Shown one piece after another: positions 1 to 5,918 of a DNA stretch of 6,061 bases (positions are counted from its first letter, which is position 1; each line of letters opens with the position of its first letter). The stretch is from an uncultured Bacilli bacterium. GTDB taxonomy: Bacteria > Bacillota_I > Bacilli_A > RF39 > UBA660. Where the stretch lies: assembly GCA_947624095.1 (NCBI GenBank), contig CANQIR010000061.1, forward strand, positions 1 to 6,061. The letters are read 5' to 3'. The notes beneath the pieces were generated by a model. It was not told the origin of the DNA, searched no databases, and saw only the letters and a program-made list of their open reading frames with translations. The position numbers and the translations under genes are program-made.

Positions 1-1241
1 TAGCCCATATGTTTAATTTGAAAATCTTTTCGACCAAGATAGATCAACTCACCTTCGGTGTTATATTTTACCAAATCGCCGGTTTTATATAGTAATTCAG
101 GGTAGTAAGGATTTAAGGGATTTTGAACAAAGGCCGCAGCCGTTTTTTCTGGTTGATTATAGTAACCTAGACCAAGGAAGGAACCACGGACATAAGCTTC
201 CCCTACTTCACCTGGTTTAGCAGCCTGATTATCTTCATTAATTACTAATACTTCACAATTATCAAAAGGAATACCTATAGGTAGGGATTCGTTATCAGCA
301 AATGTTTTCTTAACGATGTAGTAAGTACAAGTATCAGTGATTTCGGTTGGGCCATACAAATTTGCATACAAAGCATTAGGTATTTTTTCACGCCAGATGT
401 TAAGTTGTTTAGTTGGCATTACTTCGCCAGCAAAGAGGATGGTATGCAAGTATTCTGGCAAGATAGTATCAAAAGTTTTAAAGTTAGCAACGATAGATAA
501 AGCTGATGGTACCCAATAAATAGTATTAATTTTAAACTTATTTAAGTGTTCAATTAATTTTACGGGAAAGGAAAAGTACATTTTAGGGATTATATTGAAG
601 GTGGCACCACTAACAATAGTAGCAAAGATATCTAAGATTGACATACTAAAATAAAATGGGGTTTGACTACCGAAGATAGTGTCTTCTGTTATATTAAAAG
701 TACGGCATATGGTGGTAGCATAATCGATTACAGAACGATGACAAATTACAGAACCTTTAGGTTTACCGGTAGAGCCAGAAGTAAATAAGATATATAATGG
801 ATCGGTATCGATTAATCGAGAATTTACTTGGTTTAATAAGGTAAGTTCAGCAGGGATGGTAATTATATCTTCTATTTTAAAAATTTGACGACCAAGATTT
901 GCACATTTGGAGAAGTTTTTTTCATCACTGATAATGGCTGTTGGATTTAGGGTTTCAATAATAGAATTAATTCGATCAACTGGACTATTGACATCTATTA
1001 TAGTGTAACAAACACCCGCAAAGGCGGAAGAAAACATAGCTTCTAAGCAGTTAATAGTTTTATCAATAAAGATAATAATATTAGTTTTTGTAAGGCCTTC
1101 TTTGATTAAATAAGTTGCTCCCTTAGAACAAGCATCATAAAAATCTTGATAAGTTATTTCTTTAGCTACTTCAGAGAATATTATTTTGTTAGGATATTTT
1201 TTAGTGGTATTTTCTAAGACTTCTTTAATTGTTTTATACAT
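1..1241 (-). CDS. ANL-superfamily adenylating enzyme (DltA/NRPS A-domain type), C-terminus beyond the window
   Basis: The first 413 codons are open, and the gene leaves the window in the middle of a Tyr codon. Enzymes of this family activate a carboxylic acid with ATP and pass the acyl group to a carrier-protein or CoA thiol. Visible core motifs are the phosphate loop TSGSTGKPKG (residues 154-163), A5 NLYGPTE (294-300), A7 YKTGDL (385-390) and the A8 hinge GRKDFQIK (403-410). The mobile C-terminal lobe with the A10 lysine (about 90-100 residues) would lie outside. The protein starts directly with an adenylation domain, so no condensation domain precedes it. The ATG at 1241 is set by AGGAGGG (1246-1252). 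By recall-based alignment to DltA, the amino-binding Asp of the A4 motif is Ser199 and the D-Ala-pocket Cys is Ala271, so I do not call it dltA. The family is secure; the substrate is unknown. Confidence 0.9.
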   Translation of the reverse strand, partial: MYKTIKEVLENTTKKYPNKIIFSEVAKEITYQDFYDACSKGATYLIKEGLTKTNIIIFIDKTINCLEAMFSSAFAGVCYTIIDVNSPVDRINSIIETLNPTAIISDEKNFSKCANLGRQIFKIEDIITIPAELTLLNQVNSRLIDTDPLYILFTSGSTGKPKGSVICHRSVIDYATTICRTFNITEDTIFGSQTPFYFSMSILDIFATIVSGATFNIIPKMYFSFPVKLIEHLNKFKINTIYWVPSALSIVANFKTFDTILPEYLHTILFAGEVMPTKQLNIWREKIPNALYANLYGPTEITDTCTYYIVKKTFADNESLPIGIPFDNCEVLVINEDNQAAKPGEVGEAYVRGSFLGLGYYNQPEKTAAAFVQNPLNPYYPELLYKTGDLVKYNTEGELIYLGRKDFQIKHMG

Positions 1242-1245
1242 ACTG

Positions 1246-1252
1246 CCCTCCT
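1246..1252 (-). promoter_or_regulatory. Shine-Dalgarno site of the adenylation gene
   Basis: On the minus strand this reads AGGAGGG, four bases upstream of the ATG at 1241. It is a near-perfect anti-16S match. It fixes the start of the edge-truncated adenylation gene. Confidence 0.85.
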
Positions 1253-1264
1253 ACATCTTTTTAA

Positions 1265-1293
1265 ATTATATCATTATATTTACTAAGTTGCAA
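1265..1293 (-). promoter_or_regulatory. Sigma-A-type promoter for the adenylation gene
   Basis: On the minus strand, TTGCAA (1288-1293) and TATAAT (1265-1270) are separated by exactly 17 bases. Transcription would start near 1258, giving a leader of only about 17 nt that contains the ribosome binding site. No hairpin terminator is visible after the upstream hydrolase gene, so read-through from that gene may add to expression. Confidence 0.7.
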
Positions 1294-1303
1294 AATTTTT
1301 AGA

Positions 1304-1804
1304 TTAGCTTAAATAATAAGGAAAATTGGGAATTTCAGCAGCTAATGTTGTAGGTGCTCCGTGACCAGGATATATTTTGATAGAACCGGGATATTTTTGA
1401 ATTTTAGCTAGACTAGATTGCATATCTTCTTTACTACCTGTAGGTAAGTCCGTTCGACCGATTGTACCGTTAAAGATAAAGTCACCGGTAAACATAATGT
1501 TTTCTTTAGGAAAATAGTAGGTTACAGAATCACTAGTATGACCGGGAGTAGCGATTACTTCATAAGTAAAGCTAGGGATGACACTATTTTCGGAAACATT
1601 AAATTTTTCTTTAATAGCTTTTAAGGCACCAATATGGTCGAAATGGTGATGGGTTATTAAAATACCGACGATATTTTTATTCTGACAGGAAGCAATTATT
1701 TTTTCCGCTTCAGCGCCTGGGTCAATGATTATGGTATTATTATCTTGAGTTAAAATATAACAATTTTCTTTTAAAAAACCGACAGGGATAGTTTCAATTT
1801 GCAT
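1304..1804 (-). CDS. Small metallo-beta-lactamase-fold hydrolase (glyoxalase II/YqgX type)
   Basis: This is a 166-residue cytoplasmic protein with the full dinuclear metal-binding set: HxHxDH as H52, H54, D56 and H57, then H89 in TPGHT, D108 in FTGD, and H148 in YPGHG. The family hydrolyses thioesters such as S-D-lactoylglutathione or related thiol adducts, but the true substrate of this clade is not evident from sequence. It is shorter than typical YqgX-like proteins (about 200-210 residues). The stretch between the HxHxDH helix and the third His is only about 30 residues, so a loop that normally lies there is mostly missing. The ATG at 1804 follows AGAGGT (1811-1816) at good spacing. An extended -10 lies upstream, and 62 bp separate it from the adenylation gene. 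The fold is certain; the exact reaction is not. Confidence 0.9.
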   Translation of the reverse strand: MQIETIPVGFLKENCYILTQDNNTIIIDPGAEAEKIIASCQNKNIVGILITHHHFDHIGALKAIKEKFNVSENSVIPSFTYEVIATPGHTSDSVTYYFPKENIMFTGDFIFNGTIGRTDLPTGSKEDMQSSLAKIQKYPGSIKIYPGHGAPTTLAAEIPNFPYYLS

Positions 1805-1821
1805 AAGGACACCTCTTTTTA

Positions 1822-1830
1822 ATTATATCA
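1822..1830 (-). promoter_or_regulatory. Extended -10 promoter element of the hydrolase gene
   Basis: On the minus strand this reads TGATATAAT, meaning a TGn extension followed by TATAAT at 1822-1827. No good -35 lies 16-18 bp upstream, because that space is taken by the terminator hairpin of the preceding gene. The extended -10 may compensate for it. Confidence 0.55.
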
Positions 1831-1838
1831 CAGCATAT

Positions 1839-1863
1839 AAAAAAGAAGTAGTTATACTTCCTT
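1839..1863 (-). terminator. Intrinsic terminator after the dCMP deaminase gene
   Basis: On the minus strand, GAAGTA (1855-1860) and TACTTC (1845-1850) form a stem around a four-base loop. The stem extends to nine pairs with one G-T wobble (1842-1850 with 1855-1863), and a run of six T follows (1839-1844). It begins about 15 bp past the deaminase stop and ends the upstream transcription unit. On the plus strand there is no T-run, so it acts in one direction only. Confidence 0.75.
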
Positions 1864-1878
1864 CAGTAGATGGCATAT

Positions 1879-2391
1879 TTATTTGATTTTTAATTGCTCG
1901 TCGGGTTTTAAGGATATTTCAATACTGGTATGAGGGAGATTATTTAGGTGACGAATTTTAACACCACATTCTTCTAATAATTTACGACTGACGATATTAT
2001 TGTCGGCATCTTTATATTTATCAGAAAGATAGACTACTTCTTTGATACCAGCTTGAATAATGGCTTTAGCACATTCATTACAAGGGAATAAATCGACATA
2101 AATGCGGGCACCTTTTAAGTCATTACGACTTCCGTGGTAGTTTAGAATAGCATTAAGTTCAGCATGACAAACATAAGCGTATTTGGATTCCGTAAAGGTT
2201 CCTTCTCTTTGCCAAGGAAAATTTTCGTCGGCAAAACCATTTGGGGTACCATTGTAACCAATAGATAGGATTCGATTATCACTATCAACTATACAAGCAC
2301 CGACTTTAGTATTGGGATCTTTACTACGACCAGCGGATAATTTAGCTATACCGATAAAGAATTCATCCCAATTAATATATGCTTTTTTCAT
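1879..2391 (-). CDS. Deoxycytidylate (dCMP) deaminase, ComEB/DCTD family
   Basis: A 170-residue zinc enzyme expected to convert dCMP to dUMP in the cytosol, feeding thymidylate synthesis. The signature is complete: CHAELNAI with zinc ligand H76 and proton-shuttling E78, then PCNEC with zinc ligands C104 and C107. Other family segments are KDPNTKVGACIV (24-35), GYNGTPNGF (45-53) and KEVVYLSDKY (117-126). Length matches the family (about 150-190). The ATG at 2391 follows AAGGTGA (2396-2402). Only 32 bp separate it from the upstream M14 gene, with no convincing promoter between them, so the two are probably cotranscribed. A hairpin terminator follows it. Bacillus comEB belongs to this family, but no competence genes lie here, so no late-competence role is implied. 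Confidence 0.95.
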   Translation of the reverse strand: MKKAYINWDEFFIGIAKLSAGRSKDPNTKVGACIVDSDNRILSIGYNGTPNGFADENFPWQREGTFTESKYAYVCHAELNAILNYHGSRNDLKGARIYVDLFPCNECAKAIIQAGIKEVVYLSDKYKDADNNIVSRKLLEECGVKIRHLNNLPHTSIEISLKPDEQLKIK

Positions 2392-2423
2392 ACAATCACC
2401 TTCTATATATATTTTAACATATT

Positions 2424-3728
2424 TTACTGAAATGTTAATTCAGGATTTTTAGTTTTGTACATTTTAGGTTTTAGACGAAGAGCATAAGTCATAAATGCTT
2501 TAACTGCTTGCATATTTTGTTTAATAGTTGGGTAATAATTACTAGCAATGTCGCCATAAGGTCCAAGAGGATTACCACCCATTTTAGATAGTTCAATTAA
2601 TAAAACGGCTGGATAGTTATAACGAAGTAAATCCCCTACACCGGTAGTATCTGTAATATCTTTAGCAATATAACCGCTACATTGAGCATATATATTAGCT
2701 AGTATAGCATTAATCTTGGCAATATCGGAAACGGGAATATTAGAATTGGTATCCAATAATAAGGAATCTGGATTAGGTCGATGATAAAGCCAACCGGCTG
2801 TACTATGAAATGTTAACATACCACAATATTTACCAGTAGAATATAGCTCATCTAGTAAGTTAAATAGGCCAATATTTTCTGGCTCATAACCAAAGTGTTT
2901 AGCATCTAAAGTTACTGCACCGAGTGGTCCTGGGACATAGTTACGAATATTATTGAATCTTTTGGAGCCATAGATAACTTCGTTATTTCTTTGAATACTT
3001 AAGCCTTTTAGATGGTAAGGAGTATTGGCATTTAAATCAATACCACTACCATTGGCACGCCAGTCGATTAGACTACCATCAGGAAAAGTGGTCGTAGTAT
3101 ATAATCTAGTAACATTACTTTGGAGTTTTGGGTCTTTAATTACGGATGGCGTAACATCTTTAAATAGTTGATGATGATATTTTAAAGAAGTATCACCTTT
3201 AGATGATAAAATATCATCTTTTTTATAGGATTCATAATAATTTTTGCAATAAGTTTGTAGTTGTTGTAAGGCATAAAATTCTTCTAATTCTTCTGTATCT
3301 AATGATAAATAAGCTGATACTTTATCTTTTTGAATTATATAGTTTTTTAAAGCAAAGGAGCCATAATCAGGAATAGCGGCGTATATCGTGGAGGTACTAA
3401 TGATAAAGCCTTCGGGATTTTGTAAAGGAATAAAGTGAATGGTATAAGTTCCTGGGTCAAAGTCACTAAATTCACCTTTGCCAGAGGCAATGTTAGCCAT
3501 CAATTGAGTTAAAAAATCAATACCAATTATTTCATTGCCATGGGTACCTGCCATTAAGATAAGATGATTTTCGCCATAGCCGATTGTAAAATGTTCAACA
3601 GGAAAACCAAACCTAGTAGTAGCTAAGTCAGGTTGTTTAACTAAAATATTGGGATTTGATTTATTATTTGCTAATATTTTTTCAATTCTTGATTTATATT
3701 TACGATAATTTAAAATCTCATATAACAT
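2424..3728 (-). CDS. M14-family zinc carboxypeptidase/amidase-like protein with a large internal insertion
   Basis: A 434-residue protein with no signal peptide or membrane segment, so it is probably cytoplasmic. M14 zinc-site motifs are in order: GTHGNE with H63 and E66, NPEGF (104-108), WRANGSGIDLNANTP (223-237), FHST with the third zinc ligand H308, and the general-base Glu in LLIEL (E379). The arrangement resembles murein-peptide amidases of the MpaA/gamma-D-glutamyl type, suggesting cleavage of peptide or wall-peptide amide bonds; this is inference. Two oddities stand out. The carboxylate-binding Arg of the family motif (NRN) is Ala234 here (NAN). About 100 Tyr/Lys-rich residues (roughly 112-220) separate NPEGF from WRAN, where MpaA-type enzymes have about ten. 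The ATG at 3728 follows AAGGTGA (3733-3739). The gene has its own strong promoter. Confidence 0.85.
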   Translation of the reverse strand: MLYEILNYRKYKSRIEKILANNKSNPNILVKQPDLATTRFGFPVEHFTIGYGENHLILMAGTHGNEIIGIDFLTQLMANIASGKGEFSDFDPGTYTIHFIPLQNPEGFIISTSTIYAAIPDYGSFALKNYIIQKDKVSAYLSLDTEELEEFYALQQLQTYCKNYYESYKKDDILSSKGDTSLKYHHQLFKDVTPSVIKDPKLQSNVTRLYTTTTFPDGSLIDWRANGSGIDLNANTPYHLKGLSIQRNNEVIYGSKRFNNIRNYVPGPLGAVTLDAKHFGYEPENIGLFNLLDELYSTGKYCGMLTFHSTAGWLYHRPNPDSLLLDTNSNIPVSDIAKINAILANIYAQCSGYIAKDITDTTGVGDLLRYNYPAVLLIELSKMGGNPLGPYGDIASNYYPTIKQNMQAVKAFMTYALRLKPKMYKTKNPELTFQ

Positions 3729-3750
3729 ATACTCACCTTGCGTAAATTCT

Positions 3751-3765
3751 ATGCTCGTTAAGCAT
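3751..3765 (-). other. Small stem-loop at the 5' end of the M14 transcript
   Basis: ATGCT and AGCAT pair (3761-3765 with 3751-3755) around a five-base loop. The expected transcription start is near 3764, so the mRNA would begin at or inside this hairpin. A 5'-terminal stem can slow RNA decay; this role is inferred. There is no T-run, so it is not a terminator. Confidence 0.35.
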
Positions 3766-3770
3766 TAAAT

Positions 3771-3799
3771 ATTATACGAGAAATAAAAATAATTGTAAA
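3771..3799 (-). promoter_or_regulatory. Sigma-A-type promoter for the M14 peptidase / dCMP deaminase unit
   Basis: On the minus strand, TTTACA (3794-3799) and TATAAT (3771-3776) are spaced by 17 bases. It starts one base past the stop codon of the upstream DUF2207-like gene. It would drive the M14 gene and, through the 32-bp gap, the dCMP deaminase gene. Confidence 0.75.
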
Positions 3800-3800
3800 G

Positions 3801-4691
3801 TTAATCATCATATTCTTTTAAAATCATTGCATAAGGAATATACCGACCCCATATAGTATTGTTTTTAGCATTATTATCTTCTAGAGTACTAAAATGATGA
3901 ATAAATCTCTTTAATTTTATTAATCGTTCTTTTTCTTGCTTTCCAGTATTAGTTAAGCGATAATTTAATTCTATAAAGCTTGCTTTACGACGATTAATTG
4001 TAAAATATATAATATAAAAAATAATGGCCAAATAATTGATGGTAAAGAAAGCTATAAATATACTTATATAAATTAAGTGACTAGGGGTTACTAATTTTAA
4101 TTCAGTAGCATCATAGACTACTTTATCAGTAAATGTAACATAATTAACTTCTCTATTTTGCATAAGACATTCGGCTAAATAAACTGAAGATCTATTACCT
4201 GGCTGCTGACGAAGATTTTCTAAAGCTTGGGCATCAACTAAATATTTATTATTTTTCATTGTAATAATTTTAGCGGATTTTAATTCTTCGATTAGGGGTG
4301 GGATATCTTTTTGGGGTTCTACACAGCCATCAATTATATATGATGCAATTGCACAATTGTAACTTGGTAAATCTCTTACATAAACTGTTTCTTGATTTAA
4401 TTTGGTATTATAGAATGATTTATGAGTAAGATGAATTATTAAATTAAAGATATAGATACTAATAAATGAAAAGTTAAAGTAAATAAAACTAATAAGGAAA
4501 ATAAAGATAGGAAAAGTAAATTTACTAATAGTACCGGATAAATTTAGGGCATTATTAATACTAAATTGGATATCTATTAAAGTTTTAAAAGCAAAATTAG
4601 TAAATGTTAGATAAGTAATAATAGTTGTAATTAAACTTAGGATGATAGTAAAAATTAAAGCTGTTAAAGAGATTTTCCTGATTTTTTTCAT
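3801..4691 (-). CDS. DUF2207-related integral membrane protein, shortened
   Basis: With the ATG at 4691 the protein has 296 residues. Membrane segments lie near residues 8-30, 58-88 (one long or two short) and 205-232. Between them, residues 103-150 resemble the DUF2207 segment that begins with a short Pro-containing strand and leads into a winged-helix-like fold (RDLPSYNCAIASYIIDG). After the last membrane segment, 246-290 match the DUF2207 C-terminal pattern (LTNTGK, HHFSTLED, WGRYIPYAMIL). The large extracytoplasmic N-terminal domain and the low-complexity tail of many DUF2207 proteins are absent. Function is unknown. A longer reading frame from TTG at 4712 would place the ribosome binding site inside the coding region, so the ATG is preferred. 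It is divergent from ftsW. Family assignment is by remembered pattern and is moderate. Confidence 0.75.
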   Translation of the reverse strand: MKKIRKISLTALIFTIILSLITTIITYLTFTNFAFKTLIDIQFSINNALNLSGTISKFTFPIFIFLISFIYFNFSFISIYIFNLIIHLTHKSFYNTKLNQETVYVRDLPSYNCAIASYIIDGCVEPQKDIPPLIEELKSAKIITMKNNKYLVDAQALENLRQQPGNRSSVYLAECLMQNREVNYVTFTDKVVYDATELKLVTPSHLIYISIFIAFFTINYLAIIFYIIYFTINRRKASFIELNYRLTNTGKQEKERLIKLKRFIHHFSTLEDNNAKNNTIWGRYIPYAMILKEYDD

Positions 4692-4696
4692 ATGAC

Positions 4697-4703
4697 ACCT
4701 CTT
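4697..4703 (-). promoter_or_regulatory. Shine-Dalgarno site that decides the DUF2207-like start
   Basis: AAGAGGT on the minus strand lies five bases before the ATG at 4691. It is internal to the longer TTG-initiated frame (from 4712), which has no such site in front, so the shorter protein is the likely product. Confidence 0.75.
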
Positions 4704-4718
4704 AATTATCAAATTAAG
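4701..4718 (-). repeat. Perfect inverted repeat overlapping the DUF2207-like ribosome binding site
   Basis: CTTAATT and AATTAAG (7 bp arms, 4701-4707 and 4712-4718) flank a four-base spacer. The arm nearest the gene overlaps the first three bases of the Shine-Dalgarno site. It could be an operator for a dimeric repressor or a weak hairpin hindering translation; all pairs but two are A-T, so chance is possible. Confidence 0.4.
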
Positions 4719-4803
4719 TTTAACAATATTTTAACAAATACTCAAGGGAAATATTTAGTTATTATTCAGGTATTTCAACATAAAATCTATTAGTGAGGTA
4801 TAT
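4719..4803. promoter_or_regulatory. Divergent control region between the DUF2207-like gene and ftsW
   Basis: This very AT-rich stretch must hold promoters for both directions. On the plus strand the best -10 for ftsW is TAAAAT (4781-4786), with no good -35; the ftsW ribosome binding site AGTGAGG is at 4792-4798. On the minus strand a weak TTGAGT-17-TAAACT pair can be read upstream of the inverted repeat. None is a strong match. Confidence 0.3.
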
Positions 4804-5895
4804 ATGAAAGAACGTCATTTGGATTTAATTTTAGGGATAGCAGTAGTAGTATTAGCAATATTTGGTTTGGTAATGATTTATTCAGCTAGTTATATTTGGG
4901 CGGAATATAAGTTTGATGACCCATTAAAATTTGTAAAAGCACAGGGATTATTTTTAGTGGTTGGTTTAGTTATAATGTTTAGTTTATCAAAAATTGATTA
5001 TCATATTTATAAAGATAAAGCTAATTTAATACTGGGAATTTGTTTGATGCTTTTAATTCTTGTATTAATTCCGGGGATTGGGAAAATTAGGAATGGTTCG
5101 CGAAGTTGGTTTGGTATTGGATCATTGGGGATTCAACCGAGTGAGTTTGCTAAGATTGGGTTAATTATTTTTGTTTCTAAGTATTTAGCAAATAATGATA
5201 AGAATATTAAATTTATTATTAAAGGAGTTGGGCCAATTTTATTAATTATTGGATTATTTTTCTTACTTATTATGTTAGAACCAGATTTTGGGACGGCGAT
5301 GGTTATTGTTTTAACTTTGGTAGCAATTATTTTTATATCGGGAGTTAAGTTATCGTTTTTCGTGAAAATTGGTTTAGCAGGTATTTTAGGGATAGTTGGT
5401 TTAATTGCGATTGCACCTTATCGAATTGAAAGAATATTATCTTTCTTAAATCCTTGGACTGATCCATTAGGGAGTGGATTTCAGATAATTCAATCTTTAT
5501 ATGCGATTGGGCCAGGAGGATTACTAGGTCAGGGATTTTTGAATTCGAGACAGAAACATTTTTATTTACCAGAACCACAAACAGATTTTATCTTTTCAAT
5601 TATTAGTGAAGAATTTGGCTTTTTAGGGGTTTTGATAGTAACTAGTTTATTTTTGATAATCTTTTATCGAGCATTAAGAATTGCTTTAAATACCGAGGAA
5701 ATGTTTGGAAAGTATTTAGCTTTTGGTTTGGCATTTGGGATAATTATTCAAGCCTTGCTAAATTTGATGGTAGTAGTTGGTTTGATACCAGTAACTGGTG
5801 TAACATTACCTTTTCTAAGCTATGGAGGAAGCTCCCTATTGATTAGTTTAGCAAGTATGGGGATTTTGCTTAATATATCGAGAAGACAAAGATAA
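4804..5895 (+). CDS. ftsW: FtsW/SpoVE-type SEDS peptidoglycan glycosyltransferase
   Basis: A 363-residue polytopic membrane protein with about ten hydrophobic segments. SEDS proteins polymerise lipid II into glycan strands with a partner class B penicillin-binding protein; FtsW works at the division septum. Signatures are YSAS (26-29), QPSEFAK (111-117), LEPDFGTA (158-165), RIERILSFLNPW with DPLGSGFQIIQS (207-231), YLPEPQTDFIF with the presumed catalytic D261 (254-264), and TLPFLSYGGSS (334-344). The middle and C-terminal parts closely recall Bacillus SpoVE, including an ending like LLNVSR. I choose ftsW over spoVE because nothing here points to sporulation; RodA is less likely from the motif wording. 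The ATG at 4804 follows AGTGAGG (4792-4798). The gene is monocistronic in this view: a terminator overlaps its stop codon, and mraY converges on it. It is rich in G-ending codons, unlike the minus-strand genes. Confidence 0.93.
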   Translation: MKERHLDLILGIAVVVLAIFGLVMIYSASYIWAEYKFDDPLKFVKAQGLFLVVGLVIMFSLSKIDYHIYKDKANLILGICLMLLILVLIPGIGKIRNGSRSWFGIGSLGIQPSEFAKIGLIIFVSKYLANNDKNIKFIIKGVGPILLIIGLFFLLIMLEPDFGTAMVIVLTLVAIIFISGVKLSFFVKIGLAGILGIVGLIAIAPYRIERILSFLNPWTDPLGSGFQIIQSLYAIGPGGLLGQGFLNSRQKHFYLPEPQTDFIFSIISEEFGFLGVLIVTSLFLIIFYRALRIALNTEEMFGKYLAFGLAFGIIIQALLNLMVVVGLIPVTGVTLPFLSYGGSSLLISLASMGILLNISRRQR

Positions 5896-5917
5896 AACCA
5901 CCTTATTTGGTGGTTTT
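5894..5917. terminator. Bidirectional intrinsic terminator between ftsW and mraY
   Basis: A nine-pair stem (5894-5902 with 5909-5917), with a CCACC/GGTGG core, surrounds a six-base loop. It ends in TTTT on both strands. It begins within the ftsW stop codon and finishes just before the mraY stop codon, so one hairpin serves both converging genes. Confidence 0.88.
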
Positions 5918-5918
5918 G

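Noticed and set aside
337..519. 60-codon plus-strand open frame
   Set aside because: It lies wholly antisense to the adenylation gene, whose A-domain motifs continue through this stretch. It has no ribosome binding site and no recognisable protein features.
1..1241. Naming the adenylation gene dltA
   Set aside because: The D-Ala-pocket Cys and the amino-binding Asp are both replaced, and no dltB/C/D gene is visible, so the name would overstate the evidence.
2414..2438. Inverted repeat TTAACAT/ATGTTAA spanning the M14 stop codon
   Set aside because: It has seven pairs, all A-T but one, with an 11-base loop and no T-run. It is too weak for a terminator and is expected by chance in this composition.
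4692..4712. TTG start giving seven extra N-terminal residues to the DUF2207-like protein
   Set aside because: The extra codons contain the AAGAGGT ribosome binding site for the ATG at 4691, and nothing like a ribosome binding site precedes the TTG.
4692..4803. Riboswitch or small RNA in the ftsW upstream region
   Set aside because: The gap is 112 bases, extremely AT-rich, and lacks conserved motifs or stable GC-containing stems.
5345..5578. 77-codon minus-strand open frame
   Set aside because: It is antisense to the conserved core of ftsW (including DPLGSGFQIIQS), has no ribosome binding site and looks like a shadow frame.
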